A stretch of 64,000 nucleotides of DNA from Desulfocapsaceae bacterium. Lineage in GTDB: Bacteria > Desulfobacterota > Desulfobulbia > Desulfobulbales > Desulfocapsaceae. The notes below the pieces were generated by a model. It did not search any database and was not told the DNA's origin. It saw nothing but the letters and a program-made list of their open reading frames with translations. The position numbers and the translations under genes were made by a program. Positions 45,354-55,417 of this stretch are shown one piece after another. The DNA is taken from NCBI GenBank assembly GCA_031292275.1, contig JARLHL010000048.1:1-64000 (forward strand), in the 5' to 3' direction. How positions within the stretch are numbered: the stretch's first letter is position 1; every line of letters starts with the position of its first letter.

Positions 45354-45776
45354 TTATCCCTCTTCAATATGTCTGAATCCCAGATACCGAGCTACAAATA
45401 TCTGTTTTTCCTTGGCAAGAAATTGCCCAAAATCCCAATTCCGGCCGGTGAGCTCCAGCCGGAATTCAGGTCTGAAAACATAGCACCAGGCCTGCATCCT
45501 GCACCCGTCTTCAGTAAAAATCCTGACCAGGCGGCGATCATATCTCTCCTGTTCAAACCGGTCCAGCCGGCCCCATTCCGCAGGCGTTATGTCATGATAG
45601 ACAAGGCCCGGGACTGAATGGCCGCTATTTGGGACAACAGCCGGATACTGCTCGTTTTTTACAGAAAATCGGCGATAATCAGGCAAGACGGCAAGTCTGT
45701 GGCGGTGCGGCTGCCCGACAACTGCAGACAGTATATCCCCGCACATCAGCGAACCGTAGGCAAAGAAATTTTCCAT
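45354..45776 (-). CDS. Gamma-glutamylcyclotransferase family protein
   Basis: A 140-residue GGCT-fold protein with the signature FFAYGSLMCGDIL, the VPGLVYHD strand and LDRFEQERYDRR, which carries the conserved Glu/Asp cluster of the family. It should convert gamma-glutamyl amines or dipeptides to 5-oxoproline. No clear ribosome site precedes the start at 45776. It heads the group with HyuA and the deacetylase-like protein. Unlike the GGCT near anfO it is of the short, canonical length. Confidence 0.85.
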   Translation of the reverse strand: MENFFAYGSLMCGDILSAVVGQPHRHRLAVLPDYRRFSVKNEQYPAVVPNSGHSVPGLVYHDITPAEWGRLDRFEQERYDRRLVRIFTEDGCRMQAWCYVFRPEFRLELTGRNWDFGQFLAKEKQIFVARYLGFRHIEEG

Positions 45777-46109
45777 GATTGTACGATGTGGAACAGGAAT
45801 GAATACCCCTTCGAAGATCTGTCAGGATATATTCCGATACACGACATCCCATAACTCCAAGAAGAGATACAACGGGTTTTGCGGGTTGAGTATTTTCCTC
45901 TGTGCATCCTTGCCCTTCCCATCTGCGAAGATTTCCAAACATCCCCTGGTATGCACCAAGCAAAAACACATGCTGACAAATCGATATTTCCACTGTATAC
46001 CAGGGAAGCAGGCTGATTGCATCAAGAAAAAAATCAACCTGGGCGCAGAGCAGCAGAATCCGATTCCGCTCCCAGGGACTCCCAGGCAATCCTGTTGCAG
46101 GAGGGCCGG
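45777..46109. other. Intergenic, 333 nt, nothing recognised
   Basis: Between the GGCT gene and the PrkA-like gene. Short frames exist on both strands but none looks like a protein, and no strong promoter or hairpin stands out. Confidence 0.5.
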
Positions 46110-48398
46110 CTATTTCAGACCGGCAAAGGTCGTGGCCAGATTGTTGTCTATGACGTAGATACAGATTTCGCGGGCCCCCTGTCTGGTATAACGGTGCTTC
46201 TCCCGCAGATTCTTCATCAGGAAGGTCACGTCATCGCGGATTTTCTTATCATAGGTCTTGAAGGACTCCTCATCGAAATCCTTGACCGCCCTGCGGAAAT
46301 TTTCATTTTCGAGAAAGGGTTCCAGGACCTTTTCTTTCAGATTGTACTCATACCGGTCGTGGAGCTGTGCATAGAGGGAGGTTTTCGTGATGGGCAGATT
46401 GTCACGGAGCATCTCCTGGGTCAGGGCACTGGTTGTATATGCCTTCTGCACATCGGCCCTGAACCGGGCGGCATCCTTGGGATTGGTCAGCAGTCTCGCC
46501 TCAATACGCTTAAAATACTCCTCGGTGATCTCAAGATTTTCTCCGGTATATTTACAGAACTCCACCGTTCCCGGCTCAAAGTTTACCGCAAACATATAGT
46601 TTTGGATCTCTCTTGCGATCTGCTCCTCGTTATAGTAGTAGAGCGACTCCTTCACCTCCTGAAGGACTGAATAGTTATACATCTTCAGCACGGAATCCAG
46701 AAAGCCAAGGGGCAGGATATTGCGATCCTGCTTGCAGTATTTCTTAAAGAACTTGATCAGCATGGACATGTCGATGAGTTTGTCATCCTGCTTGTAGCTC
46801 GAATAAAACTCATTGAACATCCGGATGGAATCACGTCCCGACAGCCCCTTCCAGCCATCCTTTTCAGACTCGGCGATGATTTTCTGCCGCCGTTTGGCCG
46901 TAAAACTCTTCAGATCCTCCTCCAACAGCCATTTGGGAATAAAGCCGGTATAGATCTCCATCTTCAGGAGCTGCAGGTTCTGATCGCAGAAGAGCTCGTA
47001 TTTTTCAGGATTGCCGATCCATTCCAGCATGGAGTCCGACTTGGTATGCAGACGGGTGGCGATGATGGTCCGGGCAAAATTATGCAGGACCCTGGGCAGG
47101 AAGTTCTCTTCGACATGCCGCCCGAAGATCTCCCGATAGATCTCGACCTCGGTCTTGAGGTCGAGGATATAGGGCACGTTGATATACTCGATCCGATCAG
47201 AGAAGGCCTGCAGGTCCTTGAAGAGTTTTTTATCCTCGGGGTTCATCAATGCAAAGAGCAGGGAATTGACGTTCTCCTCGATATCCTCCACCTTGTGGAC
47301 CCCGTCGCTGATGATGTTATGCAGCTCCATCAGCCGCTCGGTGTTATGGGACTTGATGTCCATCAGCGCATAGATGCCGTTGTTGGTCTTGGCATAGCGG
47401 GAATAGAGATAATTGACCTGATTGGAATCGATAAAGAGGGTATCGAGGGAGCGCTGCACCATCTCATTGCGCATCACGACCTGCTGCAGGGGCTTGTCGC
47501 CGGGACTGAAGACTGAAATTCCCTCGCCGATCCTTCGGTTGATCATGTAGGGACGGGCAAAGGCCAGTTCCAGCACCCTGACGGGATCGTTATACTTGCG
47601 CAGCAGGGCCTGGTAGAGCGAGGTGCAGATGGTACAGGGAGACTCCTGAAAGACCCACTCATATTTTTTGTCTGTGAACAGCTTCCACTTAAACTCTTCA
47701 TTCTCCAGGATATCATCAAAAAACTGCCGTCTGGCCTTCTTCGGAATCAACAGGATGGGGTTATCGTGACTGGGACAGGGCACTTCAAAATAACTGCCGA
47801 GTTCACCCTTTTTATCACAGGCGCAGCGCACCTCCTTGGCCAAGTCTTTCTTGCCGTCATTTTCCAGGACCCAGGCAAGTTTTTCGGTGAGCGAATTCAG
47901 CGAGTGAACACCGCCGACCAGATGATCACGTTTCAGGCGCCAGACAATCTCATAGCGGGCCCCTTCCGGCGTGTTTGTATATTCTTCAAATTTCCGCAGG
48001 AGATTATTGAGAAAGGTCGACTTGCCGCTGCCGTGCGGCCCTTCAAAGATGTAGATCTTGTTCTGCTGCGCCCCGAAGGAGAGCGAATCGACATGGGCCA
48101 CCAGTCTGTTGGCAAAGAGCCGGTCAGCAAAGAACGGGCGGTCCGAGCCCTCTACAAACAGGCGGCTGCAGTCATAATTCAGATAATGAATACTCTCGGG
48201 ATCATCGGGATACTCATCCATCTCAGCGCTGACGTAGGTCTTGATCATGTCTGAATAGACCTGATAGACGCTTCTGACGACCCGATGGGGATGGGCTACA
48301 AGCTCCTGTATGAATTCAGAGAAAGAAAGGGTTGGCCTCTGTTCCCAGCCGATCTCCTCCTGGCTGAGATTTTCCATGGCTTTTGTCAAATCCCGCAT
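46110..48398 (-). CDS. PrkA-like serine protein kinase/ATPase, second paralogue
   Basis: A 762-residue AAA+ protein of the PrkA family. Walker A is GPHGSGKS (120-127); a cysteine-rich insert (CACDKKGELG, VPCPSHDNPILLIP, SPCTICTSLY) suggests a zinc site, which the larger PrkA proteins share. The C-terminal part (ARFRADVQKAYTTSALTQEM) is PrkA-like. It is longer than the usual PrkA of about 640 residues. It is the last gene of the prkA-yeaH-spoVR-prkA2 group, starting 33 nt after spoVR. The upstream paralogue at 51581 is more canonical. PrkA homologues act in stress and sporulation-like responses; the phosphorylation target is unknown. Confidence 0.85.
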   Translation of the reverse strand: MRDLTKAMENLSQEEIGWEQRPTLSFSEFIQELVAHPHRVVRSVYQVYSDMIKTYVSAEMDEYPDDPESIHYLNYDCSRLFVEGSDRPFFADRLFANRLVAHVDSLSFGAQQNKIYIFEGPHGSGKSTFLNNLLRKFEEYTNTPEGARYEIVWRLKRDHLVGGVHSLNSLTEKLAWVLENDGKKDLAKEVRCACDKKGELGSYFEVPCPSHDNPILLIPKKARRQFFDDILENEEFKWKLFTDKKYEWVFQESPCTICTSLYQALLRKYNDPVRVLELAFARPYMINRRIGEGISVFSPGDKPLQQVVMRNEMVQRSLDTLFIDSNQVNYLYSRYAKTNNGIYALMDIKSHNTERLMELHNIISDGVHKVEDIEENVNSLLFALMNPEDKKLFKDLQAFSDRIEYINVPYILDLKTEVEIYREIFGRHVEENFLPRVLHNFARTIIATRLHTKSDSMLEWIGNPEKYELFCDQNLQLLKMEIYTGFIPKWLLEEDLKSFTAKRRQKIIAESEKDGWKGLSGRDSIRMFNEFYSSYKQDDKLIDMSMLIKFFKKYCKQDRNILPLGFLDSVLKMYNYSVLQEVKESLYYYNEEQIAREIQNYMFAVNFEPGTVEFCKYTGENLEITEEYFKRIEARLLTNPKDAARFRADVQKAYTTSALTQEMLRDNLPITKTSLYAQLHDRYEYNLKEKVLEPFLENENFRRAVKDFDEESFKTYDKKIRDDVTFLMKNLREKHRYTRQGAREICIYVIDNNLATTFAGLK

Positions 48399-48431
48399 TG
48401 GCGCTTACTCCGTCTATAACATAGATACCCT

Positions 48432-50063
48432 TCATTCAAGGGTCTTGCGACTCAGTTTTCTGTCCTGCATCCTGTACCGGACCCTCTGCCAGGCAATCTC
48501 CGGCTGGGCATGTCCCTCATCAGGTCCTTCGAGCTGGGACAGGGGTCCCGGAGGCACCACCTCCGAGGTATCCAGATAGACCTGCCCTCCCCAGAGATAC
48601 TCAATGCCCAGCAGCGCCCCTTTGATATAATCCTGAACCAGGGGTTTTCCCTCGAAGACATGGTTGAGCTGGAGGGTGTTGTCCGCCAGGACCTGCATCT
48701 GAATGGAAGGGGGATGATACAGCGATTCAAGGACCATCTCCTTATAATCCCTGGCCTTCCTGCTCTTCACATAGTACTGCCACGCCATTCGCTCCTTGTT
48801 GAGACGTTTTCCGGCCACAAAGAGCTTATGGAGATCGACGAAATCCTGATCGATGAAGGTGTTGACGAACATCGAGTCGGCAAAATTCTCCCGCACCGAG
48901 AAGATGAAATCCCGGCCCTTTTCAATATTGGTATCGAATTTCTGCCGGCTTTCCTTATCCTTCAACATCATGAAATCCATGGATATCCGCCCTTTGTTGG
49001 CCTTATCCTCCAGGTAGGAGAAGAGCCGCATCCCCAAGGCGTAAGGGTTCAGGCCGACCCTGGGCATCGAGGTCACCTTGGCATTGACTATGGCAAAATC
49101 CACCTCATGGCCGCGGATGCGGTCGTCCTGGAGAAAAAGTGTCTCATGCCAGTAGCTGGCCCAGCCTTCATTAAGGATCTTGGTTCTGATCTGGGGCTGG
49201 AAGTACATTGATGTCGACCTGACCACCTCCATCACTGTCAGCATCCACTGGTTTTCCTCCCGGTTCAGAAACTCCGAATGCTCCATCAGGAACTGGAAGA
49301 TATCCAGCCGCTCGGTGGATTTTTCACCGCTTTTCTTTTTTTGATAGCGCGATTCGAACTCGGAATACCGGCTTTTGACGTCCTCGATGAAGAGGAATTC
49401 ACCCTCTTCGGGGTGCTTGCGGATCAGCGCGTTATACTTCTCCAGCTCCTTGATGTACTCCACGGTGGAGACCTTTTTCTCATTTTGCAGGAAGGTGTCG
49501 AAAAAGAAGTCCAACCGGGAGAGCTTCCTGCCTTCATCTTCCCGCGCATAGGGCGACAGAAGGGTGAAATAGCCGACCAGATTGTCGATGGCCCGGGAAA
49601 ACTCGATCACATAGTCGAGCCAGCGCCCTTTCTCCGAGCGGAGTTTGGCGATCAGCCGCTTATCGGAGAGCGCGCGGCTGGCGAAATCGTAGTCCCAGGT
49701 ATGGCGGAAGAACAGGTTGTTCTGGAAAAAATCGATGTGGCCGATGACGTGATAGAAGATCATCACGTTCAGCCAGTCCGGATTGTTATCGTTATAGAAC
49801 GAGATGGCCGGTCGGGTATTGATCACCGTTTCGTAGGGATTGGAGGGGTAGAGCTCGTAGCGGCCGCTCTCCTTTAAGACCTCAACATCCTGCACCCAGT
49901 AATCATAAAGGGTTGGAATCATGACCTTCGGCGACAGCTCCAGCATATCACGGTTGGTGACGATATACTCCAGGCTTTCGTTCTGGAAGTGGAGCCCGGC
50001 GTCCCGCGCCCTCTCCTTGCATCCTTCCATGATTCTTTTTGCATGCTGGCTGATCAATTCCAT
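48432..50063 (-). CDS. SpoVR family protein
   Basis: A 543-residue SpoVR/YcgB-type protein. Conserved parts include YPSNPYETVINTRPAISFYN, MIFYHVIGHIDFF, FFRHTWDYDFASRALSD and the late INTIDQDFVD-like VNTFIDQDFVDLHKLFVAG. Its function is unsettled; it acts with PrkA (YeaG) and YeaH in starvation and stress survival in enterics and in spore cortex formation in Bacillus. GGAGGT lies about 12 bases before the start. It lies 61 nt after yeaH and 33 nt before prkA2. Confidence 0.9.
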   Translation of the reverse strand: MELISQHAKRIMEGCKERARDAGLHFQNESLEYIVTNRDMLELSPKVMIPTLYDYWVQDVEVLKESGRYELYPSNPYETVINTRPAISFYNDNNPDWLNVMIFYHVIGHIDFFQNNLFFRHTWDYDFASRALSDKRLIAKLRSEKGRWLDYVIEFSRAIDNLVGYFTLLSPYAREDEGRKLSRLDFFFDTFLQNEKKVSTVEYIKELEKYNALIRKHPEEGEFLFIEDVKSRYSEFESRYQKKKSGEKSTERLDIFQFLMEHSEFLNREENQWMLTVMEVVRSTSMYFQPQIRTKILNEGWASYWHETLFLQDDRIRGHEVDFAIVNAKVTSMPRVGLNPYALGMRLFSYLEDKANKGRISMDFMMLKDKESRQKFDTNIEKGRDFIFSVRENFADSMFVNTFIDQDFVDLHKLFVAGKRLNKERMAWQYYVKSRKARDYKEMVLESLYHPPSIQMQVLADNTLQLNHVFEGKPLVQDYIKGALLGIEYLWGGQVYLDTSEVVPPGPLSQLEGPDEGHAQPEIAWQRVRYRMQDRKLSRKTLE

Positions 50064-50124
50064 TTCAAATACAGACCTCCGGTGGTTTACGCATCGTCGG
50101 GCACCCCCTGCTTCAGGACCTCTT

Positions 50125-51513
50125 TCACGATGTCAGTTTCCTGATCCCCTCTATCAGCCGCCCTTCTTCGCTGTCCTTGGACATCACATCCAGCCGGAGC
50201 AGATGACGCATCGACTCCAGCAGGCCCGAGCCCCTGACATACTTTTCGACCTCGCTGCTGCCGCTGATCCCATAGCCGTTTTCAGCAATGGTGATCCCTA
50301 CCCGGTTTGCATAGGTGAGCATCTTCTCCAGCTGGGGCAGGGTCTCCTTGCCCGTCGTGTCCCAGTCATCACCGTCGGTCCCGTGGAAGATGTAGATATT
50401 ATAATCACGCTCGAGATTCTCGGTCTCCACAATATTGTTGACCAGCTTGTAGGCAGCCGCGACCTGGGTCCCTCCGGCCACCCGAAGGTTGTAATAGGTG
50501 TGAAAATCGTCCACCTCCCTGGCGTCGGTGTCATGGAGGATGAAACGGGTCTTGACCTGATTCTGATACTGGTAGATGAGCCAGGAGTAAATCAGCACAT
50601 GCTGGGCCACCACCAGCTCTGTCGGCTTGCCGCTCATGGAGCCGGAGTAGTCGCGGACGAAGAAGACCACGGCCTGGGATTCGAAATCCTTTTCCTTGGA
50701 CAGGATGCGGTAGACACGGTCGTCCGGGGAAATCAGCAGGTTATAGGGATCAATAGGGACACTGGCCTGCACCCTTCCCAGTCCGATATTGGTCTGCAGG
50801 ATGCGCCTGAGGGTCGCCTTCTTGTCCAGGATCTGGCCAAATCCACGATTTTTATCAGTGAGATCGTACGTATACCTGGTAAGCGATCGTTTTTTTCCCT
50901 TATCCCTCAGGTTGGGCAGCTGAAACTGCTCGGTGAGGATGCGCCCCATCTCATAGGCGTCGGACTCGATCTCATGCCCTTCGCCGCCGCCCTGGCCGGC
51001 ACCGCCCTGGCCGCCTGTCTCTTCCCTGACCGGCTGCTCTCCGATTACCTCGCCTTCCTCACCCTCGCCCGCTCCGCCTTCACCGCCGCCCTCACCTTCA
51101 CCGTCCTCGCCGTCCTCACGGGCCCGAACCTGGTCATGGTAGAGTTTTTCTTCCACCGTTGTGGGGACCACCACCACCTTGTCGTCACCGTTGCGGCCCT
51201 GCTTGATCAGCTTGCCGATCCGGATCTTCCGGGGGAAGCCATCCTCTTCGCGCTGCCGATCCCGGTCCAGCAGCTCATCCAGGGAATGGGTGGGCGATAA
51301 CGACAGGACGGCGGGACGCAGAGGTTCCTCAAGCATGGTCAGATCGGAATAGGCGTAGAGGCTCTTCGGCCTCCGAAAGTCCTGCCGACTCTGATGATCA
51401 AGGCCGCCCGGACGGGCCGCCTGCTCCAGCTCGAGGCCGATGAGCCGCTCCTGTTCCGCCGTTAGCCCCTTCTCCTGCAAACTGCGATAAAAATCCAGTA
51501 GTTTCTGCATCAT
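50125..51513 (-). CDS. YeaH/DUF444 family protein with VWA domain
   Basis: A 462-residue protein with the DUF444 architecture: N-terminal region with RPAVLSLSPTHSLDELLDRDR, a long acidic glycine-glutamate linker (about residues 130-165), then RYTYDLTDKNRGFG and a VWA-like domain with the metal site DYSGS in FFVRDYSGSMSGKPTE. It is the partner of PrkA/YeaG in the stress module and likely a binding adaptor. The gene begins 67 nt after prkA1. The Glu-Gly linker is common to the family. Confidence 0.88.
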   Translation of the reverse strand: MMQKLLDFYRSLQEKGLTAEQERLIGLELEQAARPGGLDHQSRQDFRRPKSLYAYSDLTMLEEPLRPAVLSLSPTHSLDELLDRDRQREEDGFPRKIRIGKLIKQGRNGDDKVVVVPTTVEEKLYHDQVRAREDGEDGEGEGGGEGGAGEGEEGEVIGEQPVREETGGQGGAGQGGGEGHEIESDAYEMGRILTEQFQLPNLRDKGKKRSLTRYTYDLTDKNRGFGQILDKKATLRRILQTNIGLGRVQASVPIDPYNLLISPDDRVYRILSKEKDFESQAVVFFVRDYSGSMSGKPTELVVAQHVLIYSWLIYQYQNQVKTRFILHDTDAREVDDFHTYYNLRVAGGTQVAAAYKLVNNIVETENLERDYNIYIFHGTDGDDWDTTGKETLPQLEKMLTYANRVGITIAENGYGISGSSEVEKYVRGSGLLESMRHLLRLDVMSKDSEEGRLIEGIRKLTS

Positions 51514-51580
51514 AACAAGCTTCTCAAGGGTTCAGGATTGTTCTCTGGCCAACGGCATCACCTCTCCTTTCCGCCACGTT

Positions 51581-53644
51581 CTAATTCTCATCGACCTGGG
51601 TGCAGAAATACTCGATGGTCTTTTGGGCACAGGTGGTACAGTATCCCAGTTTGTGGAGCATGGTCTCGATCATCCTGTCATAAAGCTTCTGATTCTCTTC
51701 GTTGGTCCGGTTGGCCAGCGCCCCGATCAGGCTTCCGGCCCCGGCGATGTCGGACTTGAGACGGACATCGGTCACGGCCTTGACCAGCTCCAGATTGTCC
51801 ATGAAGTCGTAGTCGGGATCGACGGACATCTTCTGGCCGTAGATCTTCCGGATGGAGGTCCTGAACGACTCCTTCTGCTCTCTGGTCTTCAGCCCCAGGC
51901 GGTCCTCGACGGAATCGATATAACGCTCGTCAATCTTTAAGGCCAGCAGCTCGCCGGTCTGCGGATTCTTGTATTTCCACATCTTGTCAGCGCCGAGATT
52001 CTCCGCATCAATGCCGATGATCATATTGACATAGTGCATCACGTCCTTGCGGATGGCCAGAGGCTCGTCCATATAGGCATTGAACATCTCGGTCATGATC
52101 CGTTCCCTGTACAGGCCTTTGGAGGTCCTCAGATCATCCAGGAACTTGGCCCGGTCATTGACTTCGGAGACATAGTCCAGGATCACCCTCTCCAGCGCCC
52201 TGAAGACATCGTAGGCAAACATGCACCGCCCTTCGTTAGTGCCCGAGTTCTCGAGCATCAGCTGCATGGAACGGCCAAGGTTCCTCTGGCCCAGACCTTT
52301 CTGGCCGAAACGTTTTGTGATATCGGGATCCTGATTTAAAATATCAATCACCTCGGAGAGGGTCTTGATGCTCTTTTCGCCTGCCACCTCACCCGCAGCC
52401 AGCTTCATGGTCTCAATGGGCGTCAGCTTCTCGGACCGGGGAAGCCTGGTCAGGGTGACGGCTATCGAAGCCGCATAATTCAGGTTGGGGTCCTGATGCA
52501 TGGTGTCACCGGTAAGCGTGGTCTTCGATTCGTTACCAATGGCATAAGCCGTCAGCTGTTTCTGCAGCTTATAGTTGGTATTATGGGACACATAGCAGAT
52601 ACGGCAGCGGTCGACGATGGGCGCCTCCTCCTTCTCGGCCAGGAAACGGTTGAACTCCGAGTTGTTGCTGGTTGCGATGATCAAGGTGTCGATGGGCCAC
52701 TTATAGCCGTCGATCTCGATGGTCCTGTTCTGGATAATCCCCAGGTAGACCTGCACCAGGTCCTTCTTGTTCTTGTAGATCTCATCGCTGAAGTGGATGC
52801 CGCCCCCGGCAACCCGGGCCAGGGCCCCCCGGCGCAGATCAAAGCGGTAGGGGTTGTTGGTGTCGGTGATATGCAGCAGCCGCTGGATGGACTCCTCGCC
52901 CAGGAGGTCGACGGCCGAGGAGGTGATCTTATCCTTGGCCGGATACTTGCCGGTGACGGTGCCCAGGCTCTCGATCAGAGGCACCGGCACAATCTCGATG
53001 AACTTCAGCATCTCCTCAAGGTCGCCATTGGCGGCATTGCGGATATCATTCCAGATATAGGCGGAACAGGCAGCCAGGGGCCGATAATTCTCATACCATT
53101 TTTCCAGTTCCTTATCAGCAAGACGATATTTTTTGGCCAGAAAGTCCCTGGACTGATCCACGCTTTCGCCTGCGTTCATGGCCAGGATCATCGGGTCTTC
53201 ATAGGTCTGGGATTCGGCGGTCTTTATGTGACCGTAGTTGCCGATCTTGTCCAGGTTGACGAAGCGGAAGGTATATTTTCTGTTTTCGGGCAGGCTCAGG
53301 AAATTCCTGTACATGGAGCAGAGATATTCCACCAGGAAGGTCTTGCCGTTGCCGGGCTCGCCGACCAGGACAAAGGCCATCTCTTTTGAAGAACCGCCCT
53401 CGGAGGCGTCCTTGACGAAGGAGACGAAGGAATTGATCTCGTCGTACATGCCGATGATATGCTTCTTTCCTTCCCTGAAGATCTTGAAGTCGAATGTCGT
53501 CTTGCCGTTGACCATCACCTTGTCGATATCCTTTTCAAGGATCATCCTGGTCACGCCCTGAAAAGCGTTTTCAAAAGCACGTTCACCTTTTTTGACGTCC
53601 GTAATATGTTGATGAAGTGTCGTATTTTTGCTTTGTACCATCAT
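51581..53644 (-). CDS. prkA: PrkA/YeaG serine protein kinase
   Basis: A 687-residue AAA+ kinase. Walker A GEPGNGKT (95-102) and the AAA+ core with FSDEIYKNKKDLVQVYLG and IIATSNNSEFNRFL are typical, followed by the PrkA C-terminal kinase-like region. The start is the first of two adjacent ATGs (53644), with GGAGGAGGG directly upstream; a start eleven codons earlier has no such site. It leads the stress module with yeaH, spoVR and prkA2. Homologues phosphorylate targets under nitrogen or carbon starvation. Confidence 0.9.
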   Translation of the reverse strand: MMVQSKNTTLHQHITDVKKGERAFENAFQGVTRMILEKDIDKVMVNGKTTFDFKIFREGKKHIIGMYDEINSFVSFVKDASEGGSSKEMAFVLVGEPGNGKTFLVEYLCSMYRNFLSLPENRKYTFRFVNLDKIGNYGHIKTAESQTYEDPMILAMNAGESVDQSRDFLAKKYRLADKELEKWYENYRPLAACSAYIWNDIRNAANGDLEEMLKFIEIVPVPLIESLGTVTGKYPAKDKITSSAVDLLGEESIQRLLHITDTNNPYRFDLRRGALARVAGGGIHFSDEIYKNKKDLVQVYLGIIQNRTIEIDGYKWPIDTLIIATSNNSEFNRFLAEKEEAPIVDRCRICYVSHNTNYKLQKQLTAYAIGNESKTTLTGDTMHQDPNLNYAASIAVTLTRLPRSEKLTPIETMKLAAGEVAGEKSIKTLSEVIDILNQDPDITKRFGQKGLGQRNLGRSMQLMLENSGTNEGRCMFAYDVFRALERVILDYVSEVNDRAKFLDDLRTSKGLYRERIMTEMFNAYMDEPLAIRKDVMHYVNMIIGIDAENLGADKMWKYKNPQTGELLALKIDERYIDSVEDRLGLKTREQKESFRTSIRKIYGQKMSVDPDYDFMDNLELVKAVTDVRLKSDIAGAGSLIGALANRTNEENQKLYDRMIETMLHKLGYCTTCAQKTIEYFCTQVDEN

Positions 53645-54131
53645 TCCCTCCTCCAGAAGGTAAATTGAGTTCTTCATCCTGATTTTTTTATTATCGTCAT
53701 AATTACGTCACGAATTCAAGCCCTGATTGACCTGCTGCCCAATTATTATACTCTCATTTTTGTTCGAATTTCCCGGCCGCGCCGGGTTTTCGCGCAGCGG
53801 GCACGCGCTTCCCTTCAAAATCTAATACTAATCATTTGCAGACAGATTTCCTGTAAAAGCTGCAGAGCGCAGTCCCAGCAGTCAATAATCGGGAGCAGGC
53901 TGCAGGAAGGCATCCTTGCGCTCTCTCCGGCAGCGGACAGCGCACCACCGAAACGCTGCATTCTGTCAGGGAGCCTCATAATGCCCTTTGCAGGTGTCGT
54001 TGTCAATGGCTTCTCCTGCACCGTATTTTCTGCTCTGATGAAGACAGGAAAAGACACCGCGATCCGGCTTTCTCCCCAATCTGCACCCGGATCCTTGCGG
54101 GAATTGCAAATCCGGTGTATCCAGGACATTT
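53645..54131. other. Divergent intergenic region between prkA and the MFS gene
   Basis: No gene accepted. It should carry the prkA promoter. It contains a GC hairpin at 53772-53786 (CCCGGC-CGC-GCCGGG) followed by TTTT, which looks like a short terminator facing the MFS gene, although no plus-strand gene ends there. Confidence 0.5.
53772..53790 (+). terminator. GC hairpin with T run, terminator-like
   Basis: CCCGGC-CGC-GCCGGG then TTTT. The stem is six perfect G-C pairs, the T run is short. It could stop antisense transcription into the prkA operon, or be chance. Confidence 0.35.
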
Positions 54132-55370
54132 ATGAATGTCCCCCTCTCCACCGATCCGGCCATGTCCCGGCAACACCAGCGATCCTTCATGCTCTTCTGG
54201 TGCGCCCGGGTGTCAACCATGCTCGCCTTCCAGATGCAGGGAGTTGCGGTGGGATGGCAGATTTACGCGCTGACCAACAGCGCCTGGAATCTGGGCCTGG
54301 TCGGGCTGGCCCAGTTCCTACCGATGTTCGTCCTGACCCTGGCCGTGGGCCAGGCGGCCGATCGCTATGACCGGCGGAATATCGCCCGCTGCTGTCAGGT
54401 TGTCGAAGCCGCCGCCGCAGGCATCCTGGCCTGGGGGACTGTCAGCGGCTGGCAGAGCAGCCACAGCATCCTGCTGATCATGTTCATTGTGGGAACAGCC
54501 CGGGCCTTTGAAGGTCCGACCATGCATGCTCTGCTGCCGGGTCTGGTACCGCCGGCCCTGATCCCGCGGGCGGCCGCATTGTCAGCCTCAGCCATGCAGA
54601 CCGCAAGCATCCTGGGTCCGGCCCTCGGCGGCTTTCTCTATGCACTGAACGCCACCACTGTCTACGCCCTTGCCTGCGCCCTCTTCCTGACGGCAAGCCT
54701 CTTCCTGGCGGCGCTCACCACTACCCGTTCCGCCACCGGAGGCGAACACGTCACCCTCACCTCAGTCTTTGCCGGCATTGCCTTTATCCGCAGCCGCCCG
54801 GAAATTCTGGGCGCCATCTCCCTGGATCTCTTTGCCGTACTGCTGGGCGGGGCGACGGCGCTTTTGCCTATCTACGCTCGGGATATCCTGCTGACGGGCT
54901 CGTGGGGCCTGGGCTTGCTGCGCTCGGCCCCGGCGGTGGGGGCCCTGGCAATGTCGGTCTTTCTGGCAAGACACCCCCTGAGTCGCCGGGTCGGCAGGAC
55001 GATGTTCGCGGCGGTGACGGTCTTCGGCATGGCCACCATTCTCTTCGGCATCTCGACCTCCTTCCCGCTTTCCCTGCTCTCCCTCACCATTCTTGGGGCC
55101 TCGGACGTTATCAGCGTCGTCATCCGGCATTCGCTAGTCCAGATCGAGACCCCCGACGCGATGCGGGGCAGGGTCAGCGCGGTGAATTCCCTCTTTATCG
55201 GGACCTCAAATCAGTTGGGAGAATTCGAGTCCGGGGCGACTGCGGCCCTGTTCGGCACTGTGCCGGCTGTACTTATCGGCGGCATCGGCACCATCATGGT
55301 CGTCGTTATCGCCATGCGCCTTTTTCCGCAGCTGGCGGCCAAAGACAGCCTGTCAGGACCGGAAGGCTGA
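54132..55370 (+). CDS. MFS transporter, EntS/multidrug type
   Basis: A 412-residue major facilitator with twelve predicted membrane segments. The loop 2-3 motif is AVGQAADRYDRRNIAR. It resembles the enterobactin exporter EntS and related drug or siderophore efflux proteins (LGLVGLAQFLPMFVLTLAVG and AFEGPTMHALLPGLVP near the middle). No siderophore genes are nearby. AGGAC precedes the start. The 3' neighbour is convergent. Confidence 0.85.
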   Translation: MNVPLSTDPAMSRQHQRSFMLFWCARVSTMLAFQMQGVAVGWQIYALTNSAWNLGLVGLAQFLPMFVLTLAVGQAADRYDRRNIARCCQVVEAAAAGILAWGTVSGWQSSHSILLIMFIVGTARAFEGPTMHALLPGLVPPALIPRAAALSASAMQTASILGPALGGFLYALNATTVYALACALFLTASLFLAALTTTRSATGGEHVTLTSVFAGIAFIRSRPEILGAISLDLFAVLLGGATALLPIYARDILLTGSWGLGLLRSAPAVGALAMSVFLARHPLSRRVGRTMFAAVTVFGMATILFGISTSFPLSLLSLTILGASDVISVVIRHSLVQIETPDAMRGRVSAVNSLFIGTSNQLGEFESGATAALFGTVPAVLIGGIGTIMVVVIAMRLFPQLAAKDSLSGPEG

Positions 55371-55417
55371 AGACCGACGGAAAATAGCACTGAGACTGCC
55401 GGCACCCCCTGCGGCAT

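Noticed and set aside
50990-51130. Possible tandem repeat or gene fusion in yeaH
   Set aside because: It is the acidic Gly/Glu linker usual for DUF444 proteins.
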